Shown: in pieces, positions 17,298 to 27,250 of the stretch
Layout: each line of letters begins with the position of its first letter
How positions within the stretch are numbered: position 1 is the stretch's first letter
Assembly: GCA_036381615.1 (NCBI GenBank)
Contig: DASVCL010000012.1
Span: 79,987 to 143,986, forward strand
DNA length: 64,000 nucleotides
Origin: CALANV01 sp036381615
GTDB taxonomy: Bacteria; Pseudomonadota; Alphaproteobacteria; CACIAM-22H2
Reading direction: 5' to 3'
The notes under the pieces: model-generated
Told to the model about the DNA's origin: nothing
The model's input: the letters and a program-made list of their open reading frames with translations, nothing else
Databases searched by the model: none
Position numbers and translations under genes: made by a program

Positions 17298-19488
17298 CGC
17301 GGACAGGCCGCAGGATCAGCACGCCGAGCGGCGGAAGCACGAGACTGAGAGAGAACGGCCGTCCCTGCCAGGGGATCGGATCAGCCTGTATGCGCCCCAT
17401 ATTTCCGACGTTGCTGCCGCCATACGCGCCCGAATCCGAATTGATGAGTTCGACATAGGCGCAACCTTCGGGAACGCCGACGCGATATTCGGTCCGCATC
17501 AAGGGCGTGAAGTGGCACACGACGACGACATAGTCCTGCGGTTCGGTGCCACGACGCATGAAGGCGATTACGCTCGCGGCTTCGTCGGCGCCATCTATCC
17601 ACTCGAAACCTTCCGGCTGGCAGTCGCGCGTGTGCAGGGCCGGAACTGACCGGTAGAGGCGGTTGAGATCCCAAACGAGCCGCTGCACGCCTGCATGGAA
17701 CGGGTCGTTGAGCAGATGCCAGTCGAGAGATGTCTGGTGACTCCATTCCCGCTCCTGTGCGAACTCGTTTCCCATGAACAGGAGCTTCTTTCCCGGATGG
17801 GCGTACATGAACACGTAGTACGCGCGCAGGTTGGCGAACTTCTGCCAGCGATCGCCGGCCATCTTTGCCAGCAGCGATCCCTTACCGTGAACGACCTCGT
17901 CGTGCGACAGCGTCAGGACGAAGTTCTCGCTGAACGCGTAGACGAAGCTGAACGTCAGCTCGTTGTGATGATAACGGCGGTACACCGGATCGCGGCCGAG
18001 ATAACCCAGCGTGTCGTGCATCCAGCCAAGATTCCACTTGTAACCGAAGCCGAGCCCTCCCGTGTCGACCGGACGGGAAACGTTCGGCCATGCGGTCGAC
18101 TCCTCGGCGATGGTTATCGCGCCGGGATATTGTCCGTAGACCAGCCGGTTCAGCCGCTGAAGAAAGTCGATCGCCTCCAGGTTCTCGCGGCCGCCATATT
18201 TGTTCGGAATCCACTGACCGGGTTGCCGGCTATAGTCGCGATAAAGCATCGAGGCCACCGCATCCACGCGCAACCCGTCGACGTGGTGCTGGTCGAGCCA
18301 GAACAGCGCACTCGACAGCAGGAAATTCGCGACCTCATTCCGGCCGTAGTTATAGATGAGCGTGTTCCAGTCGATGTGCCGGCCTTCCTCCGGATTGGCG
18401 TGCTCGTAGAGATACGTCCCGTCGAAGAAGCCAAGGCCATGAGGATCATCGGGGAAGTGGCCCGGAACCCAGTCGAGGATGACGCCGATTCCGGCCTGAT
18501 GGAACGTGTCGACGAGGGCGCGAAACTCGTCGGGCGTCCCATATCGGCTGGTCGCCGCGAACATGCCGGTCGGCTGATAACCCCAAGACCCGTCGAACGG
18601 ATGCTCGGTCACCGGCATGAACTCGACATGCGTGAATCCCATGTCCTGGACATACGGGACAAGTTCCGCGGCGAGTTCGCCGTAGGTCAGGGATCGCCCG
18701 CCCTGCTCGATCTTCCGCCGCCACGACCCGAGATGTACCTCGTAGATCGACATCGGCGCGGCGCCACTGCTGGCGCCGCTGCGCGTCTTCATCCATGCGT
18801 CGTCGTTCCATTCGTACCGGCTCAGGTCGTAAACGATGGATGCGGTCGCCGGCGGGCGCTCCGCATAGAACGCGACCGGATCGGCCTTGAGCGGCAGCAA
18901 CGCCCCGTTCCGCGCCTTGATTTCGTACTTGTACAAGGCGCCGACGCCGATCCCTGGAATGAAGATTTCCCACACGCCGCATTCATGACGCAGCCGCATC
19001 GAATGCCTGCGGCCGTCCCAGCCGTTGAACTCGCCCACGACGCTGACGCGGCGCGCGTTCGGCGCCCACACGGCGAACCCGACGCCGGCGATGCCCTCGA
19101 TCGTCATCGGATGCGCGCCGAGGCGCTCGAACGAACGGGTATGCGTGCCCTCGGCCAGCAGATAGACGTCGAGTTCGCCCAATATGGGCGGGAACCGGTA
19201 CGGATCCTCCACCTCGACGACCGACGATCCTGCATCGACTCTCAACCGATACGGAAACGGGTGCCGATGGGCGATCGACCCGGCAAACACGCCTTCGTCG
19301 TGAATGCGGCTGAGATCCCCGGCCGGTTTGCCGCTCGCGGCGTCGATCACCGTGACATGACGCGCGCCCGGCTGAAACGTCCGCACGACGACGCCGTCGT
19401 CCTGGCCATGGATGCCGAGATAGGAAAACGGGTCCGGATGATCGGCCGTGACGATCAGATGCGCCTGGTTGAGTTCTTCACGGAGCAT
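17290..19488 (-). CDS. glgB: 1,4-alpha-glucan branching enzyme
   Basis: A 732-residue GH13_9 branching enzyme, full length for the family, with the long N-terminal N1 region and a CBM48 (GVGFAVWAPNARRVSVVGEF). Catalytic sites: Asp409 in GLRVDAVASMLYRDYSR, acid Glu in ITIAEESTAWP, and LSHDEVVHGKGSLLAKM. It creates alpha-1,6 branches in linear alpha-1,4 glucan. The start overlaps the treS-maltokinase stop by 11 bases. No glgA or glgC is present in the window, so its acceptor chains here would come from GlgE. Confidence 0.96.
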   Translation of the reverse strand: MLREELNQAHLIVTADHPDPFSYLGIHGQDDGVVVRTFQPGARHVTVIDAASGKPAGDLSRIHDEGVFAGSIAHRHPFPYRLRVDAGSSVVEVEDPYRFPPILGELDVYLLAEGTHTRSFERLGAHPMTIEGIAGVGFAVWAPNARRVSVVGEFNGWDGRRHSMRLRHECGVWEIFIPGIGVGALYKYEIKARNGALLPLKADPVAFYAERPPATASIVYDLSRYEWNDDAWMKTRSGASSGAAPMSIYEVHLGSWRRKIEQGGRSLTYGELAAELVPYVQDMGFTHVEFMPVTEHPFDGSWGYQPTGMFAATSRYGTPDEFRALVDTFHQAGIGVILDWVPGHFPDDPHGLGFFDGTYLYEHANPEEGRHIDWNTLIYNYGRNEVANFLLSSALFWLDQHHVDGLRVDAVASMLYRDYSRQPGQWIPNKYGGRENLEAIDFLQRLNRLVYGQYPGAITIAEESTAWPNVSRPVDTGGLGFGYKWNLGWMHDTLGYLGRDPVYRRYHHNELTFSFVYAFSENFVLTLSHDEVVHGKGSLLAKMAGDRWQKFANLRAYYVFMYAHPGKKLLFMGNEFAQEREWSHQTSLDWHLLNDPFHAGVQRLVWDLNRLYRSVPALHTRDCQPEGFEWIDGADEAASVIAFMRRGTEPQDYVVVVCHFTPLMRTEYRVGVPEGCAYVELINSDSGAYGGSNVGNMGRIQADPIPWQGRPFSLSLVLPPLGVLILRPVRDA

Positions 19489-22400
19489 GCCCGGCCCCCA
19501 GGGACTCGGGGAAAAGGAACGTCATTGCACCGGACAGAGGAATACCGACCCAGCTCGGCCGGTTGGCAATCTCGTAGCGAAGCTCGTAGAAAATCTTCTC
19601 GAGCATGAAAAGAACGAGAAGCTTGCGAACCGTTCCCTCGTCTTCCGGCACGCTGCGACAGCCCTGGCTTGCCTCCGTATAGCCCCGCAGGAACGCGGCA
19701 CTGGCCTGATCGCGCCAGATCATGGCCTGGCGCTCGAAAAGCTCGCGGCGGTGCGGATGATCCTGGACGACGCGCGACAGGGCTGCCCAGGCGGCGTAAT
19801 CGAACGAGCGCAGGAGGCCGGCGACATCCTTGAGCGGCGAATGCTTCACGCGGCGCTGCTCGAAGGCTTTGTGCGGCTCGCCCTCGAAATCGATGATGAA
19901 GAAATCCTGCTGCACGACGAGGACCTGGCCCAGATGGAAGTCGCCATGGAGGCGCGTCTTCATCGCGGCGACACGATCGGGGACCTGATCGTCGATGCGG
20001 GCAAAAATCTGATCGCGATGGGCGATCAGAAACTCCGCGTCGCGCCGTGCGTCAGGATCGAGGTTGACCAGGCGCGGCGCAAGGACCGCCAGGGCCCTTT
20101 CGGCTTCCTCGTGCGCAGCCATGCGCCATTGATCGATATCCTGGGTCGTAACCTGCTCGGGCCGAAATGAAGGGTCTTCCGTGTCGATGGCAAGGGCCTT
20201 GTGCATCTCGGCCGTTCGGATACCGAGCTGCTGCACTCCAGTAAGGTAAAGCGCATGCCGGTCGGGACGCGCCTCGACCTCTTCGACCGGCAGCAACGCA
20301 CATTCGTCGAGGAACTGGCCAAGATAGGTCATCGCCTGCGACCACCCATCGCCTTGATTCCGGACGAAACCGTGGACGATGGCCAGCGCCGTCGGCGTAC
20401 CATCGCCGCCTATATGTTCCACCGTTCCGAGCACGGGCGGCGTGTTCGCGAACTGGGCCTCGTCGGTGAGGAACCGGCCCATCTCGATCTCGGGCTGAAT
20501 GCCGGCATGCACCGCGCGGTAGAGTTTAACGACGACATAGTCCTCGACCAGAACCGACGTGTTCGTCTGCTCGCGGCCGACGAGGCGGATGACGGGTTGT
20601 TCGGGGCGGGAAGATCGGTCGATGGCACGCGTCGGCGTGAACTTGAAGGTTCCGTTGGTCGCCGGGATCGCGCGCCCGGCGCCGATATGGTCAAGGAGAT
20701 CGACGATGAACTCCTCGACCGAGGCCGCGTCCAGAAGAACCCCCTCGTTCGACCCCTGGCGCAGTTTGGCGATGATGTAAGGTTGGCTGGATGGGTTGAT
20801 GGCGTTCACCGCCTTCCATTGGGCGGCAAGCGGCAGAAAGTACCGCTGAGTCGAACCGTGGTCGGACAGCCTGACCTCCACGAGCGTGAGCAGCCAGTTC
20901 TGGCCGGATGCCGGCGCGCTCGTCGTCGCGACGGCGCAGCTTTGCAGCACGGCATCCTTCCCCGAAAACCAGCGCTGCTGCGGCAAGTACGCCGGAAGCA
21001 CGTCGCGCTCGATCGTCGCCCTTCCGCGACCTTCGACCACATCGCTCCACCCGCGCGACCAGATGATGGTCACGTACTCCGGCATTACGACGGTATCGGG
21101 CGCCGCCATGAAATCGTCCCGCAGTTTCGCCGGATCAGCCAGCAGAAACCAATAGAACGCATAACCCGGACAGGTCAGCACATAGGGGCCCGCCCCGATC
21201 TGCGGAAAAAGCACACGTCCGGTCAATTCCACGGGCACCTGCCCGCGATGGTGCGAAAGGTCGAGCTCGACCGGCTGTGGGTAGCGCGACAGGTTCGCCA
21301 CGCACAGGACCGTCTCGTCCTCGTATTCCCGCAGATAGGCAAGGATGCGCCGGTTCTTGGGGTAGATCAGCTTGAGGCTGCCGCGGCCGAATACCTTGCG
21401 CGTCTGCCGCACGGCGATCATGCGCTTGGTCCAGTTGAGGAGCGAAGACGGGCTCCGGCTCTGCGCCTCGACGTTTATCGCGTGGTAGCCATAGACGGGG
21501 TCCATCAGCGGCGGCAGGTACAGCTGGGCCGGATCTGCGCGCGAGAACCCGCCGTTCCTGTCCGGCGTCCACTGCATCGGCGTTCTGACGCCGTTGCGGT
21601 CGCCCAGGAAAATGTTGTCGCCCATGCCGATTTCGTCGCCGTAATACAGGATCGGCGTTCCGGGCATCGACAGAAGCAAGCTGTTCATCAGCTCGATCTT
21701 GCGACGATCGTTCTCCATCAGCGGCGCCAGACGGCGCCGGATGCCAAGGTTCAGTCGCGCCCGCGGGTCCGACGCGTACGTATTCCAGAGATAGTCCCGC
21801 TCCGAATCCGTCACCATCTCGAGCGTCAGCTCGTCATGGTTCCGCAGGAAGACGCCCCACTGGCAGGTCTCCGGAATTTCCGGCGTCTGGCGCAGAATAT
21901 CGGTGATTGCGTGGCGGTCTTCCCGCGCGATCGCCATGTACATGCGCGGCATCAACGGGAAGTGATACGCCATGTGGCACTCGTCGCCGTTGCCGAAGTA
22001 CTGCTGCACGTCTTCGGGCCACTGATTCGCCTCGGCGATGAACATCCGGTTCTTGTGGCGCTCGTCCAGCGCAAGGCGGAGTTTGCGAATCCGCTCATGC
22101 GTCTCGGGCAGGTTCTCGTTGTTGGTGCCTTCGCGCTCGCAGAGATACGGAATCGCATCGAGCCTCAGCCCGTCGACGCCCAGATCGAGCCAGAAACGCA
22201 TAACATTGATGACCGCGCGCACGACCTGAGGGTTGTCGAAATTGAGATCCGGCTGATGCGAAAAGAAACGATGCCAGTAATACTGCTTTGCGACCGGATC
22301 CCACGCCCAGTTGGACGGCTCCGTGTCGCGGAAGATGATGCGCGTCCCGGCGTAACGCTGATCCGTGTCGCTCCAGACGTACCAGTTCCGGTACGAGCTT

Positions 22401-22768
22401 CCCGGTCGGGCGCGACGCGCCCGTTGGAACCATGGGTGCTGATCCGAAGTGTGATTGATCACCAGCTCGGTGATCACCCGGATATTCCGACGATGCGCCT
22501 CCCGCACGAATCGCGAGAAGTCCCGCATCGTTCCGTAGGCCGGGTTGACGGCCGTGTAGTCGGCGATGTCATACCCGTCGTCACGCAGCGGCGATGGATA
22601 GAACGGCAGCACCCAGATGGCCGTGACGCCGAGATCCTGCAGATAGTCGAGCTTCTCCGTCAGACCGACAAAGTCTCCGAGGCCATCTCCGTTCGAATCG
22701 TAAAAGGCCTTGACGTGAACCTCGTAGATGATGACGTCCTTGTACCAAAGCGGGTCATCGGCAAGCAT
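19478..22768 (-). CDS. treS: trehalose synthase fused to maltokinase (TreS-Mak)
   Basis: A 1096-residue fusion. Residues 1 to about 545 are TreS, a GH13_16 isomerase interconverting trehalose and maltose, with nucleophile Asp204 in GLRLDAIPYLCERE, acid Glu246 in FIAEANQWPED and FLRNHDELTLEM. From about 585 to the end is a maltokinase (Pep2-like) that phosphorylates maltose to maltose-1-phosphate with ATP. It begins LPAYLPQQRWFSGK and carries the kinase sites LHGDFHLGQVLV (Asp943) and FFIIDFEGEP. Fusing the two channels trehalose to the GlgE substrate. GGAG lies seven bases before the ATG; glgE is 27 bases upstream. Confidence 0.95.
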   Translation of the reverse strand: MLADDPLWYKDVIIYEVHVKAFYDSNGDGLGDFVGLTEKLDYLQDLGVTAIWVLPFYPSPLRDDGYDIADYTAVNPAYGTMRDFSRFVREAHRRNIRVITELVINHTSDQHPWFQRARRARPGSSYRNWYVWSDTDQRYAGTRIIFRDTEPSNWAWDPVAKQYYWHRFFSHQPDLNFDNPQVVRAVINVMRFWLDLGVDGLRLDAIPYLCEREGTNNENLPETHERIRKLRLALDERHKNRMFIAEANQWPEDVQQYFGNGDECHMAYHFPLMPRMYMAIAREDRHAITDILRQTPEIPETCQWGVFLRNHDELTLEMVTDSERDYLWNTYASDPRARLNLGIRRRLAPLMENDRRKIELMNSLLLSMPGTPILYYGDEIGMGDNIFLGDRNGVRTPMQWTPDRNGGFSRADPAQLYLPPLMDPVYGYHAINVEAQSRSPSSLLNWTKRMIAVRQTRKVFGRGSLKLIYPKNRRILAYLREYEDETVLCVANLSRYPQPVELDLSHHRGQVPVELTGRVLFPQIGAGPYVLTCPGYAFYWFLLADPAKLRDDFMAAPDTVVMPEYVTIIWSRGWSDVVEGRGRATIERDVLPAYLPQQRWFSGKDAVLQSCAVATTSAPASGQNWLLTLVEVRLSDHGSTQRYFLPLAAQWKAVNAINPSSQPYIIAKLRQGSNEGVLLDAASVEEFIVDLLDHIGAGRAIPATNGTFKFTPTRAIDRSSRPEQPVIRLVGREQTNTSVLVEDYVVVKLYRAVHAGIQPEIEMGRFLTDEAQFANTPPVLGTVEHIGGDGTPTALAIVHGFVRNQGDGWSQAMTYLGQFLDECALLPVEEVEARPDRHALYLTGVQQLGIRTAEMHKALAIDTEDPSFRPEQVTTQDIDQWRMAAHEEAERALAVLAPRLVNLDPDARRDAEFLIAHRDQIFARIDDQVPDRVAAMKTRLHGDFHLGQVLVVQQDFFIIDFEGEPHKAFEQRRVKHSPLKDVAGLLRSFDYAAWAALSRVVQDHPHRRELFERQAMIWRDQASAAFLRGYTEASQGCRSVPEDEGTVRKLLVLFMLEKIFYELRYEIANRPSWVGIPLSGAMTFLFPESLGAGHAP

Positions 22769-22795
22769 CGAGCGCTCCGCCCGGGTGGTTCTTGA

Positions 22796-24820
22796 TTACG
22801 TACCGATCCGGAATATCGCCGCCGGCATCCTGGCCGGATCCAGCTCAACGCGCTGCTGCCGGCCGCGCCACCGGTGGCGGGAACCGGTGAGCAGCTCCTC
22901 GACCTCGAATTCCCGATCGACCCCGATTTCAAGCTCGTCCAGCGGCAGGCTGACCGTGGCGGCGTGGACCGCGAACGGGTCGAGGTTCACCGCAACGAAA
23001 ATCCGATTGGAACCGTCTTTGCTGATCTTTCCATAGAATATGATGTTGTCGTCATCGGCCGGATAAAAACGCAGATTCAGGAACTCCTGCAGTGCCGCGT
23101 TGTCGCGGCGGATCATGTTCACGGCGCGAATCACGTCCTTGATATTGCCCGGACGATCCCAGTCCCAGACCTTGTACTGATACTTTTCCGAGTCCGCGTA
23201 TTCCTCCGTTCCGTGAATCGCCCGGTTCTCGCACAGCTCGAAACCGTTGTAGATGCCGTAGACGCTCGACAGCGTCGCGGCCAGAATCAGCCTGATGATG
23301 AAGGCCGGGCGTCCGCCCGTCTGCAGAAACGGCGGCAGAATGTCCGGCGTGTTGGTGAAGAAGTTCGGCCGGAAATATTCCCGCATCTCGGTCTGAGTGA
23401 GCTCGGTCAGGTATTCGATCAGTTCCTGCTTGGTGTTGCGCCAGGTAAAATACGTGTAGGACTGCGTGAAGCCGACCTTCGCCAGCCGGCGCATCATTTT
23501 CGGACGGGTGAACGCTTCGGACAGGAAAATGACGTCCGGATGGTCGACCTGGATCTGTCGGATCATCCATTCCCAGAACGGCACCGGCTTCGTGTGGGGA
23601 TTGTCGACGCGGAACGTCTTGACCTCCTGCTTGATCCAGAACACGACGACGTCGCGCAATTCTTCCCACAGGCCTTTCTCGTCAGGCCCGTAGAAGTTCA
23701 CGTTCACGATATCCTGGTACTTCTTTGGCGGGTTCTCCGCGTGCTTGATCGTGCCATCCGGGCGAAAGGTGAACCACTCGGGGTGATCCGCGATCCACGG
23801 GTGATCCGGTGAGCACTGGATTGCGAAATCCAGCGCCACTTCCATGCCATGGCTGCGGCAGGCGCCGACAAAGCGCCTGAAATCCTCCAACGTACCGAGG
23901 TCGGGATGCACCGCCGTATGGCCGCCCTCCCGCCCCCCGATCGCATAAGGACTTCCGGGATCATCGGGTCCGGCATGCAATGTATTGTTGGGCCCCTTGC
24001 GATTGGTCTGGCCGATCGGATGGATCGGCACAAGGTAGACGACGTCGAACCCCATGTCGCGGATGGCGGGCAAACGCGCGATGCAATCCTCGAAGGTCGC
24101 GCTGCGCCCGGCCATGGTGCCCTGCGAACGCGGGAACATCTCGTACCAGGACGCGAAACGGGCGGCTGCGCGGTCGGCCACGACCTCGAGTTCACGATCG
24201 AAGGTGGTGCGATCCTCGCGCGGACCCCAGCGCGCCATGAGTCTTTGCATCTCCTTCGACAGCAGAATCGATGCACGATCGGATGTCTCGGCCGTGCGGT
24301 TGAATCCGCGGATCGCGTCCTCAAGCACCGGGCGATCTTGCCGGTCGGCAACCTCGGCTGCTGCGGCGACGATTTCGCGCCCCTCGATCAGATCGATATC
24401 GACGTTCTGCCCGGCATCTATTTTTTTGATGACATCCTGGCGCCACGAGGCGAACGCATCGGTCCACGCCTCGACCGTGTAAAGATACCGCGTATTTCGT
24501 TCGAGCACGAACGCGCCCATCCACCGGTCGTTGTCGTGGTGGTGCATCGGCGCCTCATGCCACGCACCGTCATCGGCCGCACGAAACCGGATGGTCGCAC
24601 CGATCACGTCATGACCATCGCGGAAGATATCGGCCCAGACATCGAAATTGTCGCCCACCACCCGCTTGACCGGGAAGCGCCCGCAATCGAGTTCGGGATA
24701 GACGTCTTCGATAATGATGCGGGCCGTCGGCGACCACATCGGGTGCGCCTTCCGATCCTTTGCACGCGGGACGCCTTTTCGGGCGACTTTCTTTTCGTTG
24801 CTCCGTACGCCGGCCGTCAT
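22796..24820 (-). CDS. glgE: alpha-1,4-glucan:maltose-1-phosphate maltosyltransferase
   Basis: A 674-residue GH13_3 enzyme that extends alpha-1,4-glucan by two glucose units from maltose-1-phosphate. Features: an N-terminal beta domain (RIIIEDVYPELDCGRFPVKR), YLVPIHPIGQTNRKGPNN, the nucleophile Asp406 in FRVDNPHTKPVPFWEW and acid Glu435 in FLSEAFTRPKMM; the spacing matches characterised GlgE enzymes. The basic N-terminal 25 residues are probably disordered. It lies between otsA and treS-maltokinase, which supply trehalose and maltose-1-phosphate. Since glgC and glgA are missing here, this is the visible route to glucan. Confidence 0.96.
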   Translation of the reverse strand: MTAGVRSNEKKVARKGVPRAKDRKAHPMWSPTARIIIEDVYPELDCGRFPVKRVVGDNFDVWADIFRDGHDVIGATIRFRAADDGAWHEAPMHHHDNDRWMGAFVLERNTRYLYTVEAWTDAFASWRQDVIKKIDAGQNVDIDLIEGREIVAAAAEVADRQDRPVLEDAIRGFNRTAETSDRASILLSKEMQRLMARWGPREDRTTFDRELEVVADRAAARFASWYEMFPRSQGTMAGRSATFEDCIARLPAIRDMGFDVVYLVPIHPIGQTNRKGPNNTLHAGPDDPGSPYAIGGREGGHTAVHPDLGTLEDFRRFVGACRSHGMEVALDFAIQCSPDHPWIADHPEWFTFRPDGTIKHAENPPKKYQDIVNVNFYGPDEKGLWEELRDVVVFWIKQEVKTFRVDNPHTKPVPFWEWMIRQIQVDHPDVIFLSEAFTRPKMMRRLAKVGFTQSYTYFTWRNTKQELIEYLTELTQTEMREYFRPNFFTNTPDILPPFLQTGGRPAFIIRLILAATLSSVYGIYNGFELCENRAIHGTEEYADSEKYQYKVWDWDRPGNIKDVIRAVNMIRRDNAALQEFLNLRFYPADDDNIIFYGKISKDGSNRIFVAVNLDPFAVHAATVSLPLDELEIGVDREFEVEELLTGSRHRWRGRQQRVELDPARMPAAIFRIGT

Positions 24821-24904
24821 GTCACGCCATCGCCTTTCACGCTGCTTCCGGGCTGATTTCCGACCCCGGATACGATGCCTTTGACCCGGTTCTTTCGGCG
24901 TCGG

Positions 24905-26314
24905 TCATGCCCCCGCAGCGAGCGGCAGATGCGCATCGACGGCCCCCTGCGCCAGTTCGGTGACGAAACGATCATACCACTTCTCGATGTCGTTCGCGCG
25001 AAGCGCTCTGATCATTGCGCCCCAGCGCTCGCGACGCGCCGCAAGAGGCATGGAAAGCGCCTTCTCGATGCTTCGCCCAAGCTCGTCGATATCGTATGGA
25101 TTGACCAACAGCGCGGCGTCGAGTTCTCGTGCCGCACCCGCAAGCGTCGACAGAACAAGAACACCGGGATTTTCGGGGTCTTGCGCCGCGACATATTCCT
25201 TGGCGACGAGGTTCATTCCGTCGCGCAACGGCGTGACGCACGCAACCGGACTCATCCGGTAGAGGCTCGCAAGGGTTCGCGGCGCGAAGCTCCGGTTGAT
25301 GTAGCGGACCGCACTCCACTCGAGATCGCTGAAGCGACCGTTGATCTCGCCAACCATTCTCGCAAGCTGGCGCTGCACCTGTTGATAGGCATAGACCTCG
25401 GTACGGGTCATCGGCGTGATCTGAAGAAACGTCACGCGCCCCTGCTCGTCCGGATAGAATTCGAAGAACCGCCGGTATGCCTCCAGCCGCTGAAACAACC
25501 CCTTGCTGTAGTCGAGCCGGTCGACGCCGATCACGACCTTTGCACCCTTCAGGCTGTTCCGCAGCTGAACCGCCGATGGCGCATGGACGGCTCCCGCAGC
25601 CATCTGGGCGAACAGCTCGACATCGATGCCCACGGGAAATGCGCCAAGATGCACCGTACGGCGCCCGAACCGCAGCGTGTCTCCGGGCTCCGGGATTGCC
25701 CCCAGTTCGTGCTCTGCGTAGTCCATAAAAAAGCACTGGTCGTCGGCCGTCTGGAAGCCGACGAGGTCATAGGCGAGCAGCGTACGGAAAAGTTCCTCGT
25801 GATGCGGCAGACAGGCAACGGTGCTCCGGCCCGGAAACGGCGTGTGGAGAAAGAAGCCCAGTGGTCCGTCGAATCCGAAACGCCGCAGGAACTCCGCGAC
25901 CATGATGAAATGATAGTCGTGCACCCAGACCATTGCGCCGCCGTCCGCCACGCGCATGATCGCCCGAGCCATGAATTCGTTGATCGCCTTGTAGCTGGCG
26001 AAGGCGTCGCCGTCGTATCTGAGCAGATCGATGCGGTTATGCAGGATCGGCCACAGGGCGCCATTGGCCATGCCGTTGTAATAGCCGCTGAAGTGGCGCT
26101 CCGGCAGGTCCACCGTGGCGACCGCTCCAGCCGCCGCCGCCGACAATGACGGCAGCAGCGGACCGCTCTCGGTGCGAGACAGATTGCCACTCCATCCCAG
26201 CCATATGGCCCCGCGCTTCTCGACGGCGCGCGACAAGGCGGCGGCCAGCCCGCCTTGCACTCCCCCCTTGTTGGTGGCAAGCGCAACGCGGTTCGAAACA
26301 AGGACGACAGTCAT
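24905..26314 (-). CDS. otsA: trehalose-6-phosphate synthase
   Basis: A 469-residue GT20 enzyme joining UDP-glucose and glucose-6-phosphate to trehalose-6-phosphate. Motifs: VLVSNRVALATNKGGVQGGL, WVHDYHFIMVAEFLRR, GFFLHTPFPGRS, GVDRLDYSKGLFQRL and PLRDGMNLVAKEYVAAQ. It is the first gene of the eight-gene operon, 55 bases downstream of a perfect EcfG promoter. A weak ribosome site precedes the ATG. No trehalose-6-phosphate phosphatase (otsB) gene is in the window; it must be elsewhere, or a general phosphatase acts. Confidence 0.95.
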   Translation of the reverse strand: MTVVLVSNRVALATNKGGVQGGLAAALSRAVEKRGAIWLGWSGNLSRTESGPLLPSLSAAAAGAVATVDLPERHFSGYYNGMANGALWPILHNRIDLLRYDGDAFASYKAINEFMARAIMRVADGGAMVWVHDYHFIMVAEFLRRFGFDGPLGFFLHTPFPGRSTVACLPHHEELFRTLLAYDLVGFQTADDQCFFMDYAEHELGAIPEPGDTLRFGRRTVHLGAFPVGIDVELFAQMAAGAVHAPSAVQLRNSLKGAKVVIGVDRLDYSKGLFQRLEAYRRFFEFYPDEQGRVTFLQITPMTRTEVYAYQQVQRQLARMVGEINGRFSDLEWSAVRYINRSFAPRTLASLYRMSPVACVTPLRDGMNLVAKEYVAAQDPENPGVLVLSTLAGAARELDAALLVNPYDIDELGRSIEKALSMPLAARRERWGAMIRALRANDIEKWYDRFVTELAQGAVDAHLPLAAGA

Positions 26315-26369
26315 CGACAGAGCATAGAAAAGAGTACGGAAAAACAGACGGATGCGGGAACTCCTAAAG

Positions 26370-26394
26370 AACGCGGCTTAGCTGCGTTCGTTCC
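26370..26394 (-). promoter_or_regulatory. sigma-EcfG promoter (perfect) of the trehalose-glucan operon
   Basis: Minus strand: GGAAC (26394-26390), 16-base spacer, CGTT (26373-26370), 55 bases before the otsA ATG. With gene overlaps or short gaps down to treY, it could drive the whole 18-kb operon. Confidence 0.85.
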
Positions 26395-26499
26395 TGCATC
26401 CGGCCAAATTCGGCCATAACTTTGTCGGGTTCCGGTCACGGCGCGCCCGGCGGCGCCCGCCACCACCTCAGCCCGTCGCAGGACCGAGGAGAGGTGACG

Positions 26500-27045
26500 T
26501 CAGTCCGCCGCGGCGAACTCGTCTTCGACCTTGCTGTCGTCAACCTTGGGCGGCAGTCCCTGCTCGGACAGTAGACGTCGCAACTCGACGCGGGCGCGGT
26601 TGAGCCGCGACTTCACCGTGCCCACCGCGCACTTGCAGACCTCGGCTGTATCCTCGTAGCTCAGTCCTGCGGCGGCCACGAGGATCAGCACCTCGCGATG
26701 CTGCACTGACATCTTCATCAGCGCTTTCCGCAGCTCCCCGAACTCGACCGCCGAAAGCTGGCCTGGCGGTGTCGGCAGCGCCGCATCGACGAGGTCATCG
26801 ACGGGCTCGACCTCGACCTTCCGCCGGCGCAGATCGCTGATGTGCTGGTTGCGCAGAATGGTGAGGAGCCACGCCTTGATATTCGTGCCCTTCTGGAACT
26901 TGTCTTCGGCCGCGAGTGCGCGAACCAGGGTGTCGTGCACAAGATCGTCGGCTCGCTCCTTGTTTCGGGTCAGCACCCGCGCGAACGCGCGCAGCTGCGG
27001 CAAGCATTCTACGATCTGTGCGCGGAAATCACTGCTGCCGTCCAT
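26500..27045 (-). CDS. ecfG: EcfG-type ECF sigma factor of the general stress response
   Basis: A 181-residue ECF sigma factor with region 2 (LPQLRAFARVLTRNKERADD, LVHDTLVRAL, IKAWLLTILRNQHISDLRRR) and region 4 (QHREVLILVAAAGLSYEDTA, VGTVKSRLNRARVELRRLL). The sequence and its place beside nepR and phyR identify it as EcfG. It directs RNA polymerase to GGAAC-N16/17-CGTT promoters and is held by NepR until phospho-PhyR takes NepR away. AAAGGAG precedes the ATG. It lies 205 bases downstream of nepR, an unusually wide gap for this pair, with no second promoter seen between them. The otsA operon follows on the same strand. Confidence 0.96.
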   Translation of the reverse strand: MDGSSDFRAQIVECLPQLRAFARVLTRNKERADDLVHDTLVRALAAEDKFQKGTNIKAWLLTILRNQHISDLRRRKVEVEPVDDLVDAALPTPPGQLSAVEFGELRKALMKMSVQHREVLILVAAAGLSYEDTAEVCKCAVGTVKSRLNRARVELRRLLSEQGLPPKVDDSKVEDEFAAAD

Positions 27046-27250
27046 TCAGGCTCCTTTGTCGCGCGACTGCGTCCGCTCAACTATGTCGCCGGTTATGTCG
27101 CCGGCGACAACCGCCGGCGCCCGGACGTATACATTATCACCCGAGGCCAGCCTCTCCCATGTATTTGTTCGGACGGGAAGTAGTTCTGAAAATCCGAAAC
27201 CTTGATCCTTGACAGGAACCCCAATATTGGGTCGGTACCGCCCGACTCGT

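Noticed and set aside
20201..22795. An 864-codon plus-strand frame opposite treS-maltokinase.
   Set aside because: It is a codon-phase shadow of the treS fusion; the composition is rich in Arg, Asp and Val with no domain.
26429..26433. A second minus-strand GGAAC upstream of otsA.
   Set aside because: At 16 or 17 bases downstream the -10 position reads CGAA or GAAT, not CGTT.
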